A stretch of 64,000 bases of DNA from Gemmatimonadota bacterium (GTDB lineage Bacteria; Gemmatimonadota; Gemmatimonadetes; Longimicrobiales; Gaopeijiaceae). Made by a program: the position numbers and the translations under genes. The DNA lies in NCBI GenBank assembly GCA_022823365.1, contig JAJDXG010000020.1, forward strand, positions 48,948 through 112,947. The letters run 5' to 3'. The notes under the pieces were generated by a model. That model saw only the letters and a program-made list of their open reading frames with translations. It searched no databases and was not told the origin of the DNA. The stretch's first letter is position 1; the number at the start of each line of letters is the position of its first letter. Positions 57,715 to 64,000 of this stretch are shown here, in pieces.

Positions 57715-60700
57715 TCAGCGGTCGGGTTCGTCTCCAGTGTGAAATCCGTAGTCCTTCGCCGCCGAGGCCGCCGTAACGTAGCCGTCCAGGACATCTTCGC
57801 GGACGAGCTCGCGGGCGCGCCGTCGGGGATCGCCGAGGCCGCCGCCGCCGGGGGTTTCCAGTACGACACGGTGACCCGGCGGCACCACTTCGCGACCCTT
57901 GGCGCGGAGTTGTCCCAGCTTGGGCACGTGGACTCGGCCCGGCGCGCCGTCGCGGCCGCCCGCACGTCCCCGGGCAGGATTGCGGACTCGTTCGAACATC
58001 TTGGAGATGGCGAAGGGTTCGCCGGAGGCATGGGAGATCTCCATGACCTGGCCCAGGCCGCCACGAAACTCGCCGGGGCCGCCGGAATCGGGGATGTACT
58101 CTTTCCTCCAGAAGATGAGCGGTGCGACAGTCTCGGTGATTTCGATGGGCGTGCTGCGGACGCCGGAGGGGAAGGCGGTGGCAGAAAGCCCGTCCTTGCG
58201 CGGGCGCGCGCCGGTGCCCCCGGTGTGAAACGGATTCACCACGAAGGGCTCCGCGCGGTACGCGTAGGCGCCGGTCAGGCCCGGACCACCGAGCAGCACC
58301 GGGTTCCAGAGGCACGAGGCGCCCTCGGCAGGCACGGATCCCGGCTCCAGGGCCTGCTCCAGGCACCCCAGCACCACGTCGGGCAGCATCTGGCCGATGG
58401 CGTGGCGGGCGGCGACGGCGGCAGGCGGAGGAGCATTCAGGATGGACCCGCTCGGGGCGCCCACCGAGATCGTGCTGAGCGACCCCGCGTTGTTCGGAAC
58501 TTCGGAGCCCACCACGCAGCGAACGCCGAAGGACGCGTATGCTCGCGTATAGGTGAGGGGCACGTTGATGCCGCGGGAGGACATGGGCGAGGTGCCGTCG
58601 AAGTCGATGCGGATGCCGTCGCCGGAGATGGTGAGGGCGCAGACGAGATCGAGGTCGTGGTCGTAGCCGTCGATGCGCATGTGGCTCCGATATGTGCCCG
58701 GACGCAGGGCGCGGATGCGCGCCAGCATGGCGCGACGGGACGCCGAAACGATCGTCTCGGCCAGCGGATCCAGGGAATCGAGTCCGAATTCGGCCATCAT
58801 CGCCGTCAGACGTTCGCAACCGGTGCGGTTGCAGGCGGCGAGGGAGTAGAGGTCGCCCTGGGCCACGTCGGGGTCCCGCACGTTGGCGCGGATGAGGCGG
58901 ATCAGAGTCTCGTCTACGCGTCCGGCGCGCATGAGGTAGCCGATGGGAATGCGCACGCCTTCCTCGAAAACCTGGTTGGCGTCGGCGCCGAAGCCGCGGC
59001 CGCCCACGTCGGCGATGTGGCTGGTTGCGGCGAAGAGGGCCACCGGGCGTCCAGCGACGAAGGCCGGGGTGACGACCGTGAAGTCGTTCAGGTGGCCCGT
59101 CCCCTCCCATGGGTCGTTGGTGACGAGGACGTCGCCGTCGACGAGGGTCGGGACGGGATGATCACGCAGGAAGAAGCCAACCGATTCCGCCATCGCGTTG
59201 ACGTGTCCGGGGGTGCCGGTGACGGCCTGGGCGAGCATTCGCCCGGACAGGTCGAATACACCTGCGGAGAGATCGCCCGCCTCCCGGACCGGTGTGGAAA
59301 AAGCCGTGCGCACCAGGGTGCGAGCCTGCTCTTCGACGACCGACAGCAGGCGGCTCCACATGATCTGGTCCTGCAGGAGGGATAGGGCGGGGCGGTCGGA
59401 TGCGGGATTGGGAATCGCCGCGGTTGGATGGCCGTTTCTACGCAACAGCAGGTGGCCGCCGGGAAGCACGACCGCCCCCCAACCCCGCGGGACGACCGTG
59501 GTGGTCTGGGGCTCCACGACCAGGGCCGGTCCCTCGACCCGCATCCCCTCCGCGAGCCGGCGGCGGAGGTGAACGGCCGCCGCGACCGGCCCGCCTGCCA
59601 CCCCGTCGACCATTTCGGCCTGGCGGACGGCTGTGGGTGTGTCGGGGATGAGCGGGCCACCGGACTGACTCCCCTCGGGCGAGCCTCCGGACGGATCTGC
59701 CTCGACCGGACCTCCAGACGGGGTTCCCTCGGATGGGCCGCCAGACAGGGGCGGCCCGGGGGGACGGCTTCCAGCGCCCGCGTCCCGACTCGCTAGCGAA
59801 GTCGGCCCGGAAGGCGAGCAATCGGGTTCCCGTATTCGCATCCCGTCGCCCGCGACCGATCCGGCGGAGGCTGTGTCCGAAACCGCCGTCACCACCAGCG
59901 TCCAGCTCAGCACCTCCACGTCCAACCCCGGAATGACGCGGCCGTACACGGCGCGGTACGCCTCGTCGAACGCTCCCCGCAATGCTGCCACCGAACCGGT
60001 GCCCGCCACCACCTCCGCCGGTACCTCCACCCCGATCTCGTGGCCCTGGCCCACATACCGCATGTAGGCGCGCACCTGTTCGCTGGTCGGCGACCCTGGC
60101 GCGCCGCTGGCCACCACGGCGGTCGCCTCGGCCCGCATCTCCCCGATGACCTCGCCAACCACCCCTGCATCGAACGCCGACAGGCGCATGTAGCGGCTGC
60201 GCACCACCTCGTAGGAAATCGGCGCCAGCAGGAACCCGACCGCCGACCCCACCCCCGCGTCGGCGGGGACCAGGAAGCGGTCCAGCTCGAGCTTGTCCGC
60301 CAGGCGGGCGGCGTGGATGGGGGCCGAGCCCCCGAACGCCACCAGGGTCCGGCCAGCCAGACCCTTTCCCCACTCAACCGCGTGCGTGCGCGCCGCGTTG
60401 GACATGTTCTCGTCCACCATCTCCCCGATCCCGAGTGCGGCATCCGTCTCATCCAGCCCGAGTTTTGCCCCTGGCCCGTTGCGAACGGCCGCCGCAGCCT
60501 GGTCGCGGTCGAGAGGGATCGCGCCACCCGCGAAGAAACCCGGATCGATGCGTCCCAGCACCACGTCCGCGTCGGTGACGGTGGGGTCGGTCCCGCCCCG
60601 GCAGTAGGCCACCGGGCCCGGTTCCGCCCCTGCGCTGGCCGGTCCCACCTGGATGCGGCCGAGGTCGTCGACCGCCGCGATGGACCCGCCCCCGGCCCCG

Positions 60701-61740
60701 ATCTCGACCATCTCGATCACCGGAATGCGTACCGGCAGCCCGCTCCCCTTGCGGAAGCGGTAGCTGCGGGCCACCTCGAAGGCGCGCGACTGCAGGGGCC
60801 GTCCCCCGTCGATCACGCACAGTTTCGCGGTCGTGCCCCCCATGTCGAACGAGAGCACGTCGCCCAGCTCCAGCCGTCGCGCGAGGTGGCTTGCCAGAAT
60901 CGCACCTCCCGCGGGACCGGATTCCACCAGCCGCACGGGCGCCGCCATGGCGGTTTCGAGCGTCGTGAGCCCGCCCCCGGAGGTCATGAGCAGGAAGGGA
61001 CAGTGGAGCCCCGAGGCCAGCAGCGACTCCGCCAACCCCTTCAGGTAGCGCGACATCAGCGGCTGGACATAGGCGTTGGCGCACGCGGTCGAAAGGCGTT
61101 CGTACTCGCGCACCTCCGGGCACACATCCGAGGCCAGCGTCACCGCAAGCTCCGGGCGCTCATCCGCGAGCATCGCGCCGATGCGCCGTTCGTGGTGCGG
61201 GTTGGCGTAGCCGTGAATGAGCCCCACGGCGACGGACTCGACACCGTGCTCATCCAGAATCGGCAGAAGCGCGCACACCGAATCCTCGGCCAGCGGCACC
61301 AGCACGCGCCCGTGCCGGTCCACGCGCTCGGTCACGGGCAGGCGCAGGCGGCGCGGCACCAGGGGCTCGGGCCGGTCGATGCCGATGTCGTACTGCTCGA
61401 AGCGGTTCTCGCGCGCCATCTCCAGGGCGTCGCGATGTCCCGATGTGACGATCAGGGCCGTGCGCGCTCCTCTGCGCTCAATGATCGCGTTGGTCGCCAG
61501 CGTGGTCCCGTGGATGACCAGCCGCACTGCCGAGGGCGCCACGCCCGCGATCTCCAGCACCTTGTGCACACCGGACAGGACCCCCTGTTCGGGGGCCGCG
61601 GGCGTGGTGAGCACCTTGGTGGTGACCGGGGGCCCGCCGGCCTCCAGGGCCACGTCGGTAAAGGTGCCTCCGATGTCGATGGCCAGGCGCACGCCGGACG
61701 AGCCAGAACGATCAGGCATCGCGCCGTCCCCCGCCTTCAT
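57715..61740 (-). CDS. Hydantoinase/oxoprolinase HyuA-HyuB fusion
   Basis: HyuA: RLAIDIGGTFTDVALEAGGPPVTTKVLTTP, DMGGTTAKLCVIDGG. HyuB: ADGDVLVTNDPWEGTGHLNDFTVVTP, GGPGEFRGGLGQVMEI. Confidence 0.95.
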   Translation of the reverse strand: MKAGDGAMPDRSGSSGVRLAIDIGGTFTDVALEAGGPPVTTKVLTTPAAPEQGVLSGVHKVLEIAGVAPSAVRLVIHGTTLATNAIIERRGARTALIVTSGHRDALEMARENRFEQYDIGIDRPEPLVPRRLRLPVTERVDRHGRVLVPLAEDSVCALLPILDEHGVESVAVGLIHGYANPHHERRIGAMLADERPELAVTLASDVCPEVREYERLSTACANAYVQPLMSRYLKGLAESLLASGLHCPFLLMTSGGGLTTLETAMAAPVRLVESGPAGGAILASHLARRLELGDVLSFDMGGTTAKLCVIDGGRPLQSRAFEVARSYRFRKGSGLPVRIPVIEMVEIGAGGGSIAAVDDLGRIQVGPASAGAEPGPVAYCRGGTDPTVTDADVVLGRIDPGFFAGGAIPLDRDQAAAAVRNGPGAKLGLDETDAALGIGEMVDENMSNAARTHAVEWGKGLAGRTLVAFGGSAPIHAARLADKLELDRFLVPADAGVGSAVGFLLAPISYEVVRSRYMRLSAFDAGVVGEVIGEMRAEATAVVASGAPGSPTSEQVRAYMRYVGQGHEIGVEVPAEVVAGTGSVAALRGAFDEAYRAVYGRVIPGLDVEVLSWTLVVTAVSDTASAGSVAGDGMRIREPDCSPSGPTSLASRDAGAGSRPPGPPLSGGPSEGTPSGGPVEADPSGGSPEGSQSGGPLIPDTPTAVRQAEMVDGVAGGPVAAAVHLRRRLAEGMRVEGPALVVEPQTTTVVPRGWGAVVLPGGHLLLRRNGHPTAAIPNPASDRPALSLLQDQIMWSRLLSVVEEQARTLVRTAFSTPVREAGDLSAGVFDLSGRMLAQAVTGTPGHVNAMAESVGFFLRDHPVPTLVDGDVLVTNDPWEGTGHLNDFTVVTPAFVAGRPVALFAATSHIADVGGRGFGADANQVFEEGVRIPIGYLMRAGRVDETLIRLIRANVRDPDVAQGDLYSLAACNRTGCERLTAMMAEFGLDSLDPLAETIVSASRRAMLARIRALRPGTYRSHMRIDGYDHDLDLVCALTISGDGIRIDFDGTSPMSSRGINVPLTYTRAYASFGVRCVVGSEVPNNAGSLSTISVGAPSGSILNAPPPAAVAARHAIGQMLPDVVLGCLEQALEPGSVPAEGASCLWNPVLLGGPGLTGAYAYRAEPFVVNPFHTGGTGARPRKDGLSATAFPSGVRSTPIEITETVAPLIFWRKEYIPDSGGPGEFRGGLGQVMEISHASGEPFAISKMFERVRNPARGRAGGRDGAPGRVHVPKLGQLRAKGREVVPPGHRVVLETPGGGGLGDPRRRARELVREDVLDGYVTAASAAKDYGFHTGDEPDR

Positions 61741-61819
61741 CGATCCGCCCGCAGACGCTTTTAACCTGAAACGCTCGGCCCTGCGCCCGCCGCGGCGCCA
61801 CTCTGCCTCGCGGGAACCC

Positions 61820-62608
61820 TCAACCATCGTCGCGCAGCGGAACCGTGTAGTTCAGCGCCAGCCGCCCACCGTCCGGGTAAATGGTCTCACCGGTGAGGTA
61901 GGACGCGTAGTCGCTGGCCAGGAAGACCGCCACGCTTGCCACCTCTTCGGGCTCCCCGACCCGCCCCATCGGCGTGCGCGACAGGATCGTCCGCCGGGCC
62001 TCCTCGTCCGCCATCACCTCGTCCAGCATGTCCGTGGCGATGGAGCCCGGCCCGATGGCGTTGACCCGTATGTCGTGTGGCGCGAGCGCCATCGCCATCA
62101 CCTTCGTCATCTGCGCCACCCCGCCCTTGGAGACGGCGTACGCGAGCTGGTTCGGGATGGTCACCACGGCATTCGTGGACGACATGTTGACGATTGTCCC
62201 CCTGACACCCCGCTCGACCATGTGGCGGGCCGCCAGCCGCGACATCAGCCACGTGCCGCGCAGGTTCACCGAGAGCACGCGATCGAAGTCCTCCACGGTG
62301 CCGTCCAGAATCGACCCCGGGACGATGATGCCGGCGTTGTTCAGGAGGATGTCGCAGTCCCCGAAACGCTCCGTGCAGGCGTCGAGCAACCCGGCACAAT
62401 CCTCCTCCAGGCTCACGTCCGCCCGAATCGACACGGCAGACGCCCGCGTCTCGTCGCGAATGCGGCGCGCGGTTTCGACGCAGTCTTCCTCCAGCACGTC
62501 CCCGAGCACCACGCTCGCCCCGTGGCGCGCGAACGCCAGCGCGCACGCGGCCCCGATGCCTCTCGCCGCGCCCGTGACGATTGCATTCCTGCCCTCGAGT
62601 GAGATCAC
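61820..62608 (-). CDS. SDR family oxidoreductase
   Basis: AIVTGAARGIGAACALAFARHGA, LLNNAGI, YAVSKGGVAQMTK, GTG start with GAGGAG upstream. Confidence 0.93.
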   Translation of the reverse strand: MISLEGRNAIVTGAARGIGAACALAFARHGASVVLGDVLEEDCVETARRIRDETRASAVSIRADVSLEEDCAGLLDACTERFGDCDILLNNAGIIVPGSILDGTVEDFDRVLSVNLRGTWLMSRLAARHMVERGVRGTIVNMSSTNAVVTIPNQLAYAVSKGGVAQMTKVMAMALAPHDIRVNAIGPGSIATDMLDEVMADEEARRTILSRTPMGRVGEPEEVASVAVFLASDYASYLTGETIYPDGGRLALNYTVPLRDDG

Positions 62609-62985
62609 TTCGCCGGCTCCTCTGAAGGGTGCGCGTCCGATCGGCGCCACCGGCGTTGCCGCGCCGTGGCCCGCCCCAAGCTCACATCTTTCGCGGCTTG
62701 TGGCGAGAGACGGCATTCAGGGAACCGGCGGATGGAAAGCCGGGGCGCTCGGCGAACCGCTGATGGAAAGCCTGCGTGCGGATCCATCGCCGGCAGGGAG
62801 GGGTAGCAGGAGCCGGAATGTTGATTTTTCAGCAGTCGTGCCCCATGGTGTCCCGAGCACGGGTTCACTCCGGGACCGATCCTTCCATCGAACCGCCCGC
62901 CGGACGCAGCCAACCCCCGGAGCCGGTATCCGAGGAACCCGCTGACCCGCATCAGAGGAAACCACCCAGCCGGAGCACGAGACAG

Positions 62986-63369
62986 GTGAGCGACCTTCCC
63001 CCGCTGAGCAGGCGAGAACGTCAGGTGATGGACATCCTCTACGAGTCGGGCGGCGCGACCGCCGTCCAGATCCGGGAGCGCATGGCGGACCCGCCGACGG
63101 ACTCGGCCGTGCGCTCGATCCTGCGCATTCTGATCAACAAGGGGCATCTGACTCGGAAGCTGGACGGTCCCCGCTACGTCTATGCCCCGAAGACGCCGGT
63201 CCCGCGTGCCAGCCGCTCCGCCATGCGACACGTCCTGTCGACGTTCTTCGGCGGCTCCGTGGAGGGCGCAGTCGCCACGCTCCTGAAGCTCCACGAGGGC
63301 GATCTGACCCCGGCCGAACGCGAGCGCATCAAGGCGATGATCGATGAAGCCGCGGAGGAGGGACGGTGA
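62986..63369 (+). CDS. BlaI/MecI/CopY family transcriptional regulator
   Basis: LSRRERQVMDILYESGGATAVQIRERMADPPTDSAVRSILRILINKGHLTRKLDGPRYVYAP; GTG start at 62986. Confidence 0.9.
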   Translation: MSDLPPLSRRERQVMDILYESGGATAVQIRERMADPPTDSAVRSILRILINKGHLTRKLDGPRYVYAPKTPVPRASRSAMRHVLSTFFGGSVEGAVATLLKLHEGDLTPAERERIKAMIDEAAEEGR

Positions 63370-64000
63370 GCGGGTTGGGCGTCGCCACCGGTGTGGCGGG
63401 GCTGGTTGCGAAGGCCACGGTGGTGTTCTGCCTGGCGCTCGCTCTGGCATGGCTCGCACGCGGGGGATCGGCCAGAACCCTGCACCTGCTCTGGACGACG
63501 GCGTTCGTGCTTCTGCTGGCATTGCCGGTGTTGAGCCTGCTGGGCCCGTCGTGGTCGGTGCCCATCCTGCCGGCCCGGGACATCGCCGCCGAGGGCGCGT
63601 CGCTCCAGGGGTCGGGGGACGGAGTAGCGACAGCGGAAGCTCCGCGACGGATGGCCGGGCGAGCGGTTTCGTCCGGGCCGTCGCGACGGGTCGCGGGCGC
63701 CAGGATTTCATCGGAGTTCCCGACGGTCGAATCGAGCCGGCCACGGCCGCGGGCCGGCGATGAGTCCGCCCCGCTGACCCCCTCCGGCGTCGCATTCCTG
63801 ATCTGGACTCTGGGCTGTGGCGCGGCGCTGACCTCGCTCGCGGTCGGGAGCCTCCGCTTCCGGAAGCTGGTCCGCGACGCGGCTCCCGTGCGAGAGCTGG
63901 TGTGGAAGCAACAAACCGACGCCATTCGGCGACGCCTGCGGGTGCGGAGCCAGGTTCGGATCCTGATGAGCCCGAAGGTGCCCACGCCGATGGCGGGTGG
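63366..64000 (+). CDS. M56 (BlaR1-like) peptidase, 3'-truncated by the window edge
   Basis: GTG at 63366 overlaps the BlaI stop. Continuous frame with TM helices (VFCLALALAWLARGG, LLWTTAFVLLLALPVLSLL); the zinc motif is not reached. Confidence 0.7.
   Translation, partial: MSGLGVATGVAGLVAKATVVFCLALALAWLARGGSARTLHLLWTTAFVLLLALPVLSLLGPSWSVPILPARDIAAEGASLQGSGDGVATAEAPRRMAGRAVSSGPSRRVAGARISSEFPTVESSRPRPRAGDESAPLTPSGVAFLIWTLGCGAALTSLAVGSLRFRKLVRDAAPVRELVWKQQTDAIRRRLRVRSQVRILMSPKVPTPMAG

Noticed and set aside
57598-61764. Long + strand ORFs (57598..59385 and 60040..61764) opposite hydantoinase A/B
   Set aside because: Antisense shadows of a well-conserved metabolic gene.

Overview
High-GC bacterial chromosomal window. 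The mix of CarboxypepD_reg TonB receptors, BlaI/M56 pairs, DUF1501/PSD1 proteins and S9 peptidases suggests Gemmatimonadota or a related phylum, but this is inference only. The left end (1-11 kb) is an accessory/defence island. It holds the 3' part of a BREX locus (pglZ type B-like and brxL, preceded by a 5'-truncated uncharacterised helical protein), a two-gene type I CBASS (CD-NTase plus Cap15-like 2TM beta-barrel effector), a decayed IS21/istB relic, and a tightly packed three-gene operon of unknown function ending in a small HicA-like protein. Other accessory modules are a hipBA toxin-antitoxin pair with a candidate operator (19.4-21.1 kb), a NYN-domain gene with a strongly structured leader (18.4-19.2 kb), a HIRAN plus HipA-like kinase pair in lower-GC DNA (45.2-46.9 kb), and a DUF222/HNH endonuclease gene (56-57.6 kb). 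The rest is mostly metabolic, envelope and transport genes: TonB receptors, TonB, NCS2 permease, BlaI/M56 regulators, DUF1501/PSD1 pair, lpdA, ispH, M42 peptidase, hydantoinase A/B fusion, SDR, and tRNA-Pro(GGG). No CRISPR array or rRNA was seen. The best candidates for under-described biology are the three-gene operon at 9.5-10.9 kb, the HIRAN/HipA-like pair, and the unknown protein next to the BREX genes. All family calls were made by eye from motifs; no database search was run.
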